In this document: positions 45,477-58,523 of the stretch, one piece after another
Layout of the letters: each line of letters opens with the position of its first letter
How positions within the stretch are numbered: the stretch's first letter is position 1
Source of the DNA: Schoenoplectus triqueter
Taxonomy: Eukaryota; Streptophyta; Magnoliopsida; Poales; Cyperaceae
Assembly: GCA_964058805.1 (NCBI GenBank)
Contig: CAXKVV010000040.1
Coordinates: 372,001-436,000 of the forward strand
Length of the DNA: 64,000 nucleotides
Direction: 5' to 3'
Notes under the pieces: model-generated
Database searches by the model: none
Told to the model about the DNA's origin: nothing
What the model saw: the letters and a program-made list of their open reading frames with translations, nothing else
Translations under genes and position numbers: made by a program

Positions 45477-45790
45477 GATTATTCTATCTAATAATATGAA
45501 TAATCTAATTATTAATAATAATAATGAAAAAAAATTAATAGACATTTCAAAAACATTGTCACTTTTTTTTTAATATTTTTCACTTTTTATTAAAAAAAGA
45601 ATCACTTTTTATAAAAAAAAAAACACTTGTACTGATTATTCTATCTAATAATATGAATAATATAATTATTAATAATAATAATAATGAAAAAATGAAAATT
45701 TAATAGGCATTTCAGTGACGTATTTTTTTTTAATATTTTTCGCTTTTTATAAAAAAAAAGAATCACTTTTAAAAATTAAAAAAAAGGACA
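45477..45790. repeat. Tandem duplication, unit about 157 bp
   Basis: The words gattattctatctaataata start at 45477 and 45634. Each is followed by (aat)n, a T-rich stretch and aatcacttttt. Confidence 0.8.
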
Positions 45791-45797
45791 ACACAAT

Positions 45798-45817
45798 TGG
45801 GAGTGGCGCCACTCCCA
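45798..45817. repeat. Perfect 20-bp palindrome, GC-rich
   Basis: tgggagtggcgccactccca reads the same on both strands and stands out in AT-rich surroundings. Confidence 0.7.
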
Positions 45818-46631
45818 GCATTGAAAAACTCGCCACTAATTTATCTATCTCTTTATCCATTTATTTATTTATTTATTTGCTTTTGACAACTCCCTTTTAA
45901 GTAGAGAAATTTTTTTGCGCTTTCGGAGAGGAATTCCGTCATCAGTAAATTACCATGGATTGGATTGAAGATTCCCATATTTGACGGCTATCGCTATGCC
46001 TGTGAAACATATGGCTTTCATTTATTCCCAAGCCCAAGCAGCGGTAATCAATATAAGTTATACTCAAATTTGATTTTTAAGATGCTGTCGTATCCTGCAA
46101 CGATCAGGTTTTGTCTGCACCAACACGATCAGGTTCCTTTCAGACGGAAGTTTGATCTAAATGCCATTGCATGTTCAACCATCAATTCAGGCACCAAACG
46201 TTCTGGCAAAAGATGGCCACACTCTTTCATATGTTCCGTAACAACTGGTACCTGCTGATACCAAGCCCTGCCAGATCCATCACAGTTCACATTCTACCAG
46301 AAACATGCAATGATGGGGTCTATTTATCTACCCAATTTTAACTAACAGATTAACGGAGCTGTAAAGTGCATCCAGATCTCAACTTTCATATCTCAAATAC
46401 AAAGTCAATTATTCACATCCAATGCATAGGAACACCTGATGACAGGACAATCAGAGAAGACAATAACCCAGCATTTTTTATTAAATCCAGGGAAACCAAC
46501 CCCTAATCATTATGGATTTTAGTTCCTACAAGTATATTAGCACAACTTCCAATTTCACAACAACAAAAGATACCAATCCCCTAAAGTAATAGAATTTGGT
46601 ACCAAGTTATCCCCTGATCACATGACATGGA

Positions 46632-47900
46632 TTATGTATCCAGAAAATTAGCAGCCATCATCAGCTCAAGTGTGATCTCTGGCTCTATATGAAACTCGGT
46701 TTCCTTCCCGCTGCAATGCAATTCATTTCATTAAATTTCTTTCAAATAGTATAGTCAACATGGCTCCATAGAACTGGTTAAGTTAAATTCCATTAAATTT
46801 CATTTCATGTGCCACACAAAGCAACAGACCAGCAACCATTCTATACAGTTGATGTATATGGCCCAGATTAGTTGACAGATTGGCAAGCATTAAAATGGTT
46901 AAGTTAAATTTTGCTTTCACATAAATTCCAGCAAGAAAATATCCCATTGGTTTATCAGGCATGATAAAGTAGTATACTGTTGTTGAAGTGCCCACACATT
47001 TTTTTTTAATATTGTAATCGGAAAAAGAAAAGGTTTGAATAACAGACCACCAAATCATAAATTTTAAAACTAGGAAGTTCATATTTATTGTCTGTGAATC
47101 AAATACGTTCACATCTATTCTCTGCGAACTGGTTTTATGCATCTACAAATTTACTATATACAATATCGCTCAACTGTGTTCGCACACAAAATATGCGAAC
47201 CACAGGTATAGTTCACTATTGAACACAAACTTCCTATTTCTGTAAAATATTAATTCTCATTCCCAGTGCAACTGCTTTCACATTTCAGATTCTCATTTTA
47301 ATAAAACAGTGGAAGTGCCCATAGTGTCAATTCCAATACTAAGCCTATTTTTCCCCTTTTTGTAGGAGCAATTTGATCTGAGCACTTATTCACAGAGAAA
47401 GTTGTGTAACCATATTCAATTCTGGTTTTCAAAGCATGGATCTGTATGCCAGAATACTGAAACATCTAGAGAAAAGATAAAGTAAAACCTGGAAACCGAT
47501 AGTACCCAGTAACATTGCGAAATTGTGAATCCGTAATAAATCCCATGGAATGAGAGAAGAAGGTGACCTGGAGTACTGGAGTGACCAGTAGAAGTACTGA
47601 CAAATCTTCTCCAAAACAACGCCGCTGATCTCAGGGAATCTCACCTCCCCATGTTGCGTCTCAGCAAAGCTCCCTATTTATTATTTATTTATTTATTTAA
47701 TTTCCCCAAATTTATGCAAAATCAGTAAAGAATTCAAATCAACATCGAGGGTTTCAAATATTTGTGAGAGAAAGATGCGAGCGCTTACCGGGGGAGGTGA
47801 GCATGTTGCGCAGCGTTTTGGAAACCATGGCTGCCGCCCTGTCGATGACGAATTCAAAGCCGTCGGCGCTGATCAGCTTCACCGTTTCCTCGTTCCTCAT
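46632..47900 (-). CDS. ELC: Elongin C (SKP1-like/BTB-fold adaptor)
   Basis: Exons 47900-47789, 47673-47568 and 46710-46632 give 98 residues. The sequence is readily recognised: VKLISADGFEFVID, AAAMVSKTLRNMLTSPG, GEVRFPEISGVVLEKICQYF, then KETEFHIEPEITLELMMAAN. All three junctions keep frame. Elongin C is a small BTB/POZ-fold protein that pairs with Elongin B-type and BC-box proteins in cullin ubiquitin ligases, and in animals also in the Elongin elongation factor. The length and near-complete conservation argue for a working gene. A (GGAGAC)n run lies just upstream of the ATG. A broken copy of exon 3 lies 1.5 kb downstream. Confidence 0.96.
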
Positions 47901-49051
47901 CGTCTCCGTCTCCGTCTCCGTTGAGCAAGTCCCGCCCTTGAAATGTTTAGTAATTAAAACTGGGGTATAAATAATAAGGAAAAATGCATTCCTTCATTTA
48001 TAACCGCACCGGCACCGCCGCAGAGGAGAAGGAAAAGGAGCGATGGGGCCACACGATTTTCTCAATCCAGCTTACGTCAGTCCAGTCCAGGCTTTTCTTT
48101 TCTGTTACCAACTCCTTGGTGCCTACCATGCATCCAGACCCAGTTGCAAGGACTGAGAAGTGGGCCAGCGCTCGGACATGCCCTCTAGAAATAATTTACC
48201 ATCTTAATATTTATTTATTTTTGTTCAATTTTGTCATGTTCAAAGTTCAATGTTGATCCGACCACGTATTCAAGTAATAATTTCCCATCCAAATCTTGTT
48301 TATAACATGACAACCTATACGATTTCAAAACACAGAAAACCTTTGTCATATGTACAAAATAAGATGGCACTTTGATCTCTGGCATGAAGATTGTTTAAGA
48401 AATATTTCCCACTGTTTAGAGCATCGGTTGGCTATACGAGATTACGAGGCGTGTATTGTACAAGATCGAATGACCAACAGTGTTTTAAAAAACGAAAGTC
48501 ACGTGCTATTGTCAGCTAATTATTTTTTAGGCCTATTTATTATTATATATTTAAATAATATAAATTTCGTACAAACTCTAATTTTATTAATTAAATATTT
48601 TATATAAACTAGATTTCATTAATTTTTTTTTACTCAATAGGATATTCATGAAATTATATATTTTTCCAAAATGACTGAAAAAGACTGTGGATTTAATAAT
48701 TTAATTTCTATTTATAATTTTTAAAAAATAATATCAAAATATTCTCACAAACAGAAATAAAAAATAATAGTTGTTCATTCAAACTCAATATGTTGTTCCA
48801 AAATAAAAAAAAAATTATTATATTATAAGATATTATAAATGTGAGTTGAAATAATTATTGTTCTTCATAACTTTCCGTTATTATTTTAAATATGTCATTC
48901 AAATAACAATTCTATCATTTGAAATATATTATATCTTTCACTATTTATTCATAAATCTCATTTACTTATCCTATATTACATTATTGTTTTGCAAAATCCA
49001 ACATACCTGAAGTGTATGGGCTACTAGAGGTATGTAAACGATTGGTTTGGT
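47901..49051. other. Intergenic; 5' flank of Elongin C
   Basis: The first 250 bases are comparatively GC-rich (promoter/leader). The rest is AT-rich with no gene seen. Confidence 0.4.
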
Positions 49052-49330
49052 TCAAAACAAAGTAAATATATATAAATAAAATTTTATTTGGTTTATCAAA
49101 TAATCAATTAAACCAAATTTTATGTCAAAAATCAAAATAAAGGGGCAATGAAAAAATAAATGGTCAACCGTTTCCCGAGGTGAACCAAAAACACAAGAAT
49201 TGTCCCCAGTCCACCTTCTTTTATATAAATTACTTTTTGTTGGAATTTTATTATATAATGTCATCAAAAGAAATAATTTATTTTTCAAATCCTCAATTTT
49301 TGACCATTTATTTCAACGCTTCAGCACCTC
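49052..49330 (-). pseudogene. LINE zf-RVT fragment
   Basis: A minus-strand frame gives KNKLFLLMTLYNKIPTK, then RRWTGDNSCVF and ETVDHLFFHCPF, the zinc-binding region after plant LINE reverse transcriptases. The CxxC half is damaged (CVFGS where CxFC is expected). Confidence 0.7.
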
Positions 49331-49879
49331 ACATCTAAATTCAGCGTCCTGCTTTCTTTTTCATACTTAATGAATGTTGTACTATATCTATTGAAATTAT
49401 TATTTGTAGATGATATTAATAGACCTTGTGGGTAGGCTATTTATAATGGAATAAGTATTTATTTACACTTATTACATTTATTGTAATAATTTGTGTAAGT
49501 GCATTATATTTGGCGCTCTCTTTTATCCTCCGAAACTATTTATACTTGATCAACGCAATATTTATGTCTATAGAAATTGTTATTTATAGTTTATATTAAT
49601 AAAACTTGTGGGGAGCCATTTATAATGAAGTAAGTATATATTTACACTCTGTTACACTTAACAATTTCTTTTGATTTTGTTGTTTTACAAAATATTATTA
49701 AATTTAACAAGTTTTTCTTTAAGATTTGATTGTAGGATTCTAAGAAGCTTCAAGAAAATGAAGAAGAAATGATCAAGATCAATTCAGAGTCTTCTATGAA
49801 GATATAGGATCATATTCAATGTATAGCTATAATTCAAAATCTTATATTCTTCACAATTATGTAAGGAAAAACTCTCTGT
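49331..49879. other. Intergenic with short direct duplication
   Basis: Related segments near 49380-49480 and 49565-49670 share tctattgaaattattatttgtag and ttataatggaataagtat-like words. The duplication is old and no gene is seen. Confidence 0.4.
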
Positions 49880-50400
49880 CGCAGAGAACCATTATAATGA
49901 TTCCCCAATTATTATAACGATTCAATACACATACTAAAAAATATTCTAACTTCTCTTTACGTAGGAATGATACAAAATTAACAGAGAGTATCGTTATCTA
50001 ACACTTCGTCAAGCGTTATAACGACTCAATACACCTACTCAAAAATATTCTAAGTTCTTTGTGAGCAGAAATGAGTCAAAATTAACAGAGCGTATCATTA
50101 TGTAACGCTTTGTAAAGTGTTCAACGCTTCATGAAATATATAATGATTCACTGAATCGTTATAACGTTTCTGAAAATCAGTAGACCTGTCAGAAAGTTGG
50201 TCAAACAGTCAAAGCGTTGATAATATATCTGTAAAGCGTTCAACGTTTCTCTATATCGTTATAATAATTCATCATATTCATTTTTAAACCGTTATAACGT
50301 TATATACAATTCTGACAAGAGGTATTCTTAGAAACTCAAGATTCACAATACAAAAATGTTATAACGATTGATGAAACGTTATAGTATTTCTCAGCGTAAG
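49880..50400. repeat. Cluster of CGTTATAACG-type palindromes with a 104-bp tandem pair
   Basis: Palindromic or near-palindromic words (cgttataacg, gttataacgatt, aacgttataac) recur at about 49911, 50014, 50157, 50288, 50360 and 50376. The block starting acgattcaatacac (49917) repeats at 50021 as acgactcaatacac, followed in each by aaaatattctaa and acaaaattaacagag-like sequence. Confidence 0.65.
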
Positions 50401-50574
50401 AATACAAGTTCTCTGTTAATGGTTTATAAAAAGTGATGTTCTGGGTGTGGATTAATTCATTCAAAATGATCAACATTTCTAGCATCTCAGAGCGTTCAAC
50501 TGCAACCAAAGAACCAATTTTCTTCCTTACAAATTAAAAGAATAAGAGATCTTGAATTAGCCAAATCTCGGATT

Positions 50575-50697
50575 CACTCGCGGAGTTAGAGGCCGATCCC
50601 GACCTCGCGTACGCAAACGCCAACCCCGAGACGGGCGCATTGTCTCTGGAGTAGAGTGACTCTGTGATCCTCACCAGCACTCTCAGGTATGACTTTT
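50575..50697 (+). other. GC-rich exon-like fragment of unknown origin
   Basis: One plus-strand frame reads SLAELEADPDLAYANANPE, then a TAG, then SDSVILTSTLR up to a good donor (ctcag|gtatga at 50687). The composition differs sharply from its AT-rich surroundings. It may be a captured or decayed exon; I do not recognise the protein. Confidence 0.35.
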
Positions 50698-52051
50698 TGG
50701 AATTTGCTTTTCTTTCTTCAGAAATAGGAACCCAAACTGAAAATGAAACTATTTTTTAAAATAATTGAACTACGGTATTTTCCGACCAAACATTATTTAG
50801 ATACCCAAGTTGAATTGTCATTGCATCCAGTAAATTGACTAACATTTTTGGGGCCTACCCGCATTCTCATGTTATATCATGTCATATTGCATGTAGAAAG
50901 TGTTAGTTTGTAATAATCTTGAAGTCAATAATACGATAATTTGGTTATATAAAGCTTTGTTCATGAATTGGATATTTAAACGATATTTTATTTTCTCGAG
51001 TATTATTGAATTTATGAATCATTCCGAGTTCATGACTGGAATTGTGAAACTTCATAATATAGAATATACTCTTAAAAGTCACTAACCAAGGTAATTAGCA
51101 GGAACACTAATTAACCATTATCAGGTTAGTATGTAGATTAAATGATGGTCAAGTTTTACAGACCATGGACAAAGAGTTGTTATTTTAATCACATAGATAG
51201 ATGTTTTAGGAACATCGTATTTGATAGACCCCGAATGAAACATTAAATGGAATTGTGTTCGTGTCATTAATGTTTTCGTTCAGTGTTAAATTCTAAAGTA
51301 TGAGATATGTATCTTTCCTACATAAGATATGTATGTGTGTGATTTCTACCAAACGTTATCCGTAAAAGGTGGCTATAAAGGTAGCTCTTCGGTATACATA
51401 ACTTATGCGGAGGAAGAGATGGTTTGCCAAAAGTACTATTGTCCCTCGTATTTCTATACGAGTTATAGTATCATTGGGCCCCTTGATAGAGTAAGATTAT
51501 CTGCTAGCAGTATAATTATAAGAGTAATTATATTTGATAATTTACTCAAGATCAAGAAAAAATTAAGTTTGCAAGGATGACACATACTTATCTTGAAATT
51601 GATTTGATAGCTATGAGACAAAAGAATTAAATACAAGTAAATAGTTTACTGGATCATGATATTGTACAGTACATCATCATCTGTGTAATTGGATGGTCAT
51701 AGTGCATTCTGCCAGATGCCTCCTATGATTATAGAAGTTAAAACAGTTTTAACTCTATTTACCAACATAACACGGATCCTGTCGGGTCACAACCATATAG
51801 GAGTTAATCGAAGAATCTTATTGATTAATTATAAATTATTTATAATTAATAATAAGATGGTTATAATTCATTCTATATGATATAATTAATTATAAATAAA
51901 GTTTTATAGACCATGAAAAATACCAGCAGGGGACGGTTCTGAAAATCACGAGCTGTCAGAATTATTTTGCTTATTTGAAATATATTTAAAGTGTATTGCT
52001 GCATGAAAATTTATGTACAAGCTCCTATTGATATGTATTTTATGAATATAA

Positions 52052-52096
<45 letters not shown>

Positions 52097-54739
52097 ATTC
52101 ACGAATCGATACAGTTTTTTATTTCTTTTCTGACAAAAGTCTGAACTGGACAGCTGAGGGTATTAAGAAACCTTTCGAACCAGATCATGATGCTATCAAT
52201 AAGGTTATGATGAAAACTTTCATATTTGAAATCATTTTAATACATTTTTGAGGTTGTTTAGCAAAAAAATTAAATAAAATTTAGAAAAAGTTGAAAATAT
52301 ATTTTTATTTTTAGAAAATAGTTTAACTTTCAGATTTAAACTCTTTTAGTTATTTATTTCTCTTAATGGAAAGGTCTCATGATTTTGTATTAGCCGACAC
52401 TAGTCTTATTACTCTTTAAAATCAAGGGCACATGAGATTTATAAGAGTTTTGTTAATTATAAAAATATTTTTTATATTTTAGGTGAAGACAAGGGCTCAT
52501 GACTGAACTCAGCCGGCACAAGAGTTTATAAAGTTATTTTTATTTTATTATGAACTAGAAGATTCATAAATTCATATAAAATCGTACGAAGCTCCAAACA
52601 TTATGAAAATTTACAGAGATATGTATTATAACTAGATCTATATGCTTACAAAATTATAACAGAGATATACATTATAACTAAATCGGAGAAACAAAGGTAT
52701 GATTTTTATTTTTGAATCGGATCAGGGGAAAAAAGTAAAATATTGTACCAGTATTTATTGTTTTTCAAATTTAAAAAGACTATAAATTTTTATAGCAAAT
52801 TCAAAAAATAAAAGATTAATTTCAATAGATTTATATGACTTATTTCTACAATATCTGAAAGTTTTGTAAGATTTAGAGCAGATCTCATCCCATTTTTCTT
52901 TTTATTGTATTTTCAGTCATTTTATGGCTGATTTTGCGTTTATAAGGGATTCATTGATCTTAAATGGTTTAAATGCATCACTTAGCCTCCATTTATCATT
53001 CAATGATGTTTGTATGCAGATTTGAGTCAAAAAAGGAAAAAAAAACAAAAATGATCGAATTACAACATAAAAACATCAAGGAAAAGACGAAAAATCGATA
53101 TTACACATGAAAAGTTTCATCTTTATTGCACAAATCAGAATTACAAGATTCAATGCACTCTTGATGTCTATATTTACAAAAGAGAGACCTACTTAGACCT
53201 AATTTGTAGCTTTGTGTAGAAGAGAAATTGATTGAATCTTGTATCTTTAGGCTTGATTTTGTTCTTAACTCAAAGATTGGATCTTGTTTAGTATCTAACT
53301 TGAGCTTCAATTAGTTTTGATAACATTTTGGATTAGCATTCAGCTTGGGATATGTGGTGTTTCTTGTGTTTGAAGGAGGAGAAGGGTTTAAATAAGTCTA
53401 GGGGTAGTAGATGAGTGTATGAGATCAGTTTGACTTTTTTTGACCAATTTATGCATCAACTCCTTTCATTCATCTTCTCATACTTTTCTGAACGTTTTGT
53501 AGTGTATTAAACCAGTTCTAAGTGTTTTAAATGTGGTCTAACAGCTGAGAGCACAAGTGGGGCACAAGTTGAGCAACACGGGAATTTTCGAATTTGGCCC
53601 CTCTCTATTTTAATTTTTAATTGGAACCTTCAATTTGCTGATTTTCTTATTTTTCTTTTGCTTTTAAATTATTTCTTAAAGATCGCTTTGTCCAAATTAT
53701 ACCCAAATTTACTCAATTTTTTTTGAAATATAACAAAATTTATGATAATTTTTATTTAATATTTTTCGCCTTAATAAAGCATCAATTAATTTTTAATGCT
53801 TAATCAATTGAATTTTCATTATATTAATTGATAATTTAGAATTTTTTTTTGACTTTTGTAACTCCAAAAATATCAAGTAATATATGAAAATTCTCAAAAT
53901 TTTATGGAGAATTTGATTTTTCCATAAAATTTGAGTTTTGAGATTTTAGGTTTCAAAGAGGTTTTCAAATTGAATTTATAGAGTTTCGACATTTAATTCT
54001 TTTATTAAAAATTTTAATTTTTGAGCATTTCTATGATTTTTTTTCTTGGTGCTTCTAGATTTGAATTAAGCCTCTTTGAGATTTTTAAATTTCTACTTGA
54101 ATTTTTAAATATTTTGTTCCAAGTTGCTTTTTTAATTCCCCAAATTTTCAGGGATAAACAAGTTTCCTTGTCATTTCATGTCATAACATCTAGACAAACT
54201 TCTCAAAATGCGTATAAAAATATTATTTATTTGCATATGAATCTTATATTGCATTTTAAACACCAGTATCGGTTTTTGGGTCCAGTCTAGGAAAGAAGAT
54301 CAAATCTTAAGGTTGGATCTAAATTTGTACTGAGTAATTTTTAAAATTACTCATGTTTTCACTGGAGTTGTGAGATCTAGGTTTACAGGTTCAGGATTTT
54401 CTTGGAGCGAGATCAGCTAAATTATCACAGTTATCTTGAAAATTTGATTCTTCATAAAGACTACTATCGTCAAAAAAATTATAGGTATGACATGGTGACA
54501 CTGCTGGGTTTAGTTGTTAGTAAATTATATTATTATTGTAAAGATGGATACAGATGTGGATAAATGCTATTATCATATGGACAGTTCGTATAATAGCCTT
54601 GATTAAAATGAGATATTTTATTTTGAACCTGATTTAGATAGGAATTGGTTTGAGCATAGTTTGGAAATATTCCCGCAAAAAAAAATACTACTATCATATG
54701 GACAATTCTTCCGTAGTGTAGTTTTTTTATCGGCATGAT
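50698..54739. other. Long intergenic tract, no gene recognised
   Basis: AT-rich. Segments near 52370-52450 and 52490-52560 share ctcatga...gccg(a)gcac words, perhaps old LTR sequence. No domain-bearing frame was found on either strand. Confidence 0.4.
52056..52093. repeat. (TA)n microsatellite
   Basis: Uninterrupted TA repeat of about 19 units. Confidence 0.9.
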
Positions 54740-55105
54740 CAAAATTTAAATCTGATATCATTTAGAAGAAATAAAAAATTTGGATATTTGATTAGTTTGT
54801 GAGAGAGTGTTTGCGAAAGTGAGAGTGTTTTGTTTGTGAGATGAGAAGAGCGACAGGCGTTGGTGTATTTATAGTGATCAAAGATGTCAGTGGTACTGGT
54901 GTTTTAAGGCCAAAACTCCAGTGCCAGTGACGTGGAGCAAACCACTACCAGTGACGCATTTTAGTCAAAGACGCTACTTACAGTTGTGCGTTTACACAAA
55001 GACGCTACTGACAATGGCGCATTATCATTCGTAGATTTAAAATTTTATTTTTATCACTCTTATTATTAATAATATAATTATTATGTTTATTATATAAAAA
55101 AACTG
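54740..55105 (+). mobile_element. Right terminus of a MULE related to the PMD-carrying element
   Basis: Starting aatttaaatctgatatcatt, it parallels 20108 onward of the 2.2 kb element (aatttaaatcttgtatcatt). It continues with tttgtgagag and gagatg words, shared CCAGTGAC/GACGC motifs, then AATAATAATTATTAT-type sequence. It ends aaaaaaactg at 55105, the same terminus. No matching left end was found, so this is a solo end or truncated copy. Confidence 0.7.
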
Positions 55106-57419
55106 ATGAAAAGGTGTCTATTGTGAGACGTTCTTTTCAAAAATGGAAAGATAAACTTGGACAAAAATATTAAATAAGGTAATTAGTTGGGGACGATATC
55201 CGAGGGACAAAAATATTATTCCTATTTATAAAAAAAAAAAATTGGGGCAGCTGCCCACCGCGGCCGGCCCTTGTAACCTTGTTAAACAATATCCGCCCAT
55301 GCCTCTTTCTCTCTCACTTTTTCTAATCTCGAGTGTTTTTCTCTCTCCACTCCACTAACCACTGTCTCTATCTCTCACCCACTTTCTCTTCTCTCGGTTT
55401 CCGCCTTGTCTCACCCTATCAATTTCTCCCGACTTGGCGACTTCGGGCGGAAGCTTGTAATTGTAAAAGGGCAACAGATTGCGCCCCTGGTGGCTTTGCT
55501 AGGTAACATCTGCACCTTAGACTTGTCAATTTCGAAGGAAAACCCTAGATGTGGAAATGTCTTTAATTTCTACCGGAAGTGCTTGCTCAAAGCACTTTCT
55601 TGGGCTCAATGCTCTTTGAATTTTACTTTTTTTATTGCTGTTTCTCGAAATTGCAAGCTTTCGGTCAGATCCGTTGGTGATGGGAATTTGAAGACTTCTG
55701 CTGTCGCGGATTTAAAATATATATATTGCATTTTTTTGCGGTAAGGTAACAAGTAGTAGGAATAAAATATATAAGAAAACAATATCTAGTGTGAACATTC
55801 TAGTGTTGAGACACTAGATTCAGATAGCAACCGGTCTTGCACATTTCTGGCATGTACCTAGGCAATCAGTAACTAAATTACTTATGACCCATAAAAATTT
55901 AGTTTACAAGCTAAGCTTGTGTTGAGAAACTTAAAGAAGGTCACTAGTTCTATTGGAGTTGTAGGTGCAGGAAAAGGTCTTGCCAACTATTTCAATTAAA
56001 TAAGAAAGAAGAATACAAGATAAAAGTATGTACAAATTAAACTACAAATGTAAACTATTTGGAGCTAACATAAGGAAAAGGTACAAGAAATACAAACAAA
56101 GACTTGAATCGCGAATGGAAGGCGAGGAAAAACATAAAACATATATCTACAAACAAATTAGTCACCCTCAAAATACTTGCTTTGCTCATACACCTTAGTA
56201 TGATCCACAATGTCATGTGGTGTGTGATGCAGTGTAGAAGTGTTATTGATGGTGTAGTGCTGCCGTTGAAGATATGCCCATTACTTTCCTTACATATGTT
56301 CCAGCCAACCACTGTGAGATGGTTGAGGTTGGTGGTTGATCATGTATTCCATAATCAGTTCATCAGGTGTGGTAGCTACTATGGAATTGGAAGTTGGGCA
56401 CAGTGTGGTATGATATCTTGCCAAAAATGTAGTGTGTATGATAGTGGAGAAATAGATGGTAGGTATCCCCAAGAATGTTGCTGTCACATAAGGATTCTTT
56501 TTGAGGTATCTACTGTTTCCACGGAATGACGAGGAACATGAAAAAATTAGGATTTTCATTTAGAGAAGTGCCGAAGCTACTCAGGTTTGCTTCTGCGCAT
56601 GCAGTTGTGATTTCATAGGTTACACTAGCAATACATGGGTTTTGAATTGTGATTATGTGAGAAATCCCAAGTTCCAAGGGGAATAATGGTCTCTTTCAAT
56701 ATTTTGAAGAAATCAGGATTTACATAGATTGTTTTCCCAGAAAGGAAAAAACAAAGCAAAGCTACATCAGATATTTATTTATACATTACTTTGCAGCATT
56801 GATGTAAACCAGAGAGTCCAACAATACTTGGGCATTTTCTTTCGTCTTCTCTTTTGTGAGAAAACTAGGACAGTGCTTTTATTACAGTCATTGTGTGTAA
56901 ATATTATATACTCTCGAGGTAAAATGAATAGATTAAACATGTATTGTCAATGTCGTCACTATGATAGGCATTGTTTTTAGATATTTGTCATGTTAATAGG
57001 TAGTGTCACTGTAATTAGGCATATTTCTTGTTATTATTTTAATGTGTTCTCATTTTAATAAGGTGCGTAAAAGAGAAGTTGCAAAGAAGCGCATTGCAGT
57101 CATTTTTCCTATCTCAAAACTTTGGAGATATGGTCCTTAAAGATAAATGATGATCTGGCACTGAAGCCTTTCCTGTGTGCATGCTGGTGGCTGATGTTGT
57201 GGCAGTTGATGTAAGTTGTTGATGTGGTGAATTGTGGCAGTTATTCGATCTGATAAAGAGGCCTACTTAGTGCTCTGGAAGAGGTAGGTATGATAAATTA
57301 AGTGCTTCGTTGAGGAATTGGTGATGAAATTTTTGGTAAAAATTTTCTACTTGTGGACAACTCGGTGATAAACTTGGATATGTATGTGTTCATTTTTCTA
57401 TTTACTCTACTTCTAGAAT
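55106..57419 (+). promoter_or_regulatory. Upstream region and probable leader of the CASP-like gene
   Basis: Positions 55300-55500 are CT-rich and less AT-rich, resembling a 5' UTR. A donor-like ctag|gtaac lies at 55501, and an acceptor-like ttctag ends at 57417, three bases before the ATG at 57420, so a long leader intron is plausible. The open frames at 56055-56559 have no recognised product. Confidence 0.35.
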
Positions 57420-58523
57420 ATGACAGAGAGAATGAAGGATTTCTTAGGCAGCCCAGGTACATGGAGTGGATTTGCTTTGCGAAGCGCACAGTGCAGTTTT
57501 GCGGCTGCATCTGTTGGAGTTATGGCGTCTGCTAATAGTTTCTCCAATTACACTGCCTTTTGGTATTCTTCATTTATCCCTTTATTGCCTTTTACTTGTA
57601 GTTTCCATGATTAAGGTATGAACTAACTGACACCTGCAATTATGTGGGTATTCCTTATTTTGGGGTATTAAGTTGAGGCCAAAAGAGGGATTAAATGGGT
57701 TAAAGAAAAACAATAGTATTTGGCAGCTGTAGGAGAAACATGATGCAATTGCAATAGCCTCTTCATATGCTTGTGTAAATAAGTTCTTTCATCTGATCAT
57801 ATTACATTATATATGTTAGTAGTTTATACATTATATAGGGGCAATAAAATGCTATATTATTTTTAATTTTGATCCATGATGTATGCTCGATATTAGCTAA
57901 TGGTGGTACTATTTCATGGATGCATCATGTTGGCTATAGAGGACCTTACCTCGTGGAATCTCATACTTGATTTTGTATTTCTCATCATTTCTTTGTTAAA
58001 AACTGTTAATTCAGTTGATATCATGGATGCTTTTTTTAGTTATAAATAATTTTGGACCTCATTTGTTTTATTTCTGAAAAATTGTAGTTACTTGATAGCA
58101 TCAATGGGGCTACAATTGCTATGGAGCTTGGGTCTTGCATGCCTTGACATCTATGCTCTTCGAACCAAAAGAGACCTTCGCAATCCTGTGCTTGTTAGCT
58201 TGTTTGTGGTCGGTGATTGGGTATTTCTCTGCCCCTATTGATAACCAGCGTTGGTGACAGTACCAGTATAGGTACTGTGAATAGAATAATGTTTTTAACA
58301 TAAGAACTCTGGCCTTTCTTAGGTTACGGCGATCTTATCGTTTGCGGCTGCATGCTCTTCTGCTGGAGTGGCGCTATTATTTGAAAAAGATGTGCATTTT
58401 TGCAAAATGTTCCCACAATTGGCTTGTGGACGGTATGCGCTATCAGTATTGTTGGCCTTCATGACATGGACTTTCACTGCTACCTCATCTGTCTCTATGT
58501 TTTGGGTGCTTGCATCTCTCTGA
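57420..58523 (+). CDS. CASP-like membrane protein, CASPL5 type
   Basis: Exons 57420-57562, 58088-58220 and 58323-58523 give 158 residues. The sequence follows CASPL5 proteins: [81 protein letters not shown] and a final helix ending WVLASL. There are four membrane helices (about 18-38, 45-65, 85-108, 132-155). CASP family proteins scaffold plasma-membrane domains; classical CASPs direct Casparian strip formation, while the CASPL5 role is not defined. Both junctions keep frame (split TG|T codon at the first). Translation could also start at Met5, which gives the more usual MKDF start. The gene appears intact. Confidence 0.93.

Noticed and set aside
56055..56559. Overlapping frames on both strands (85-141 codons)
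   Set aside because: No domain or family resemblance on either strand; kept as leader-intron sequence.
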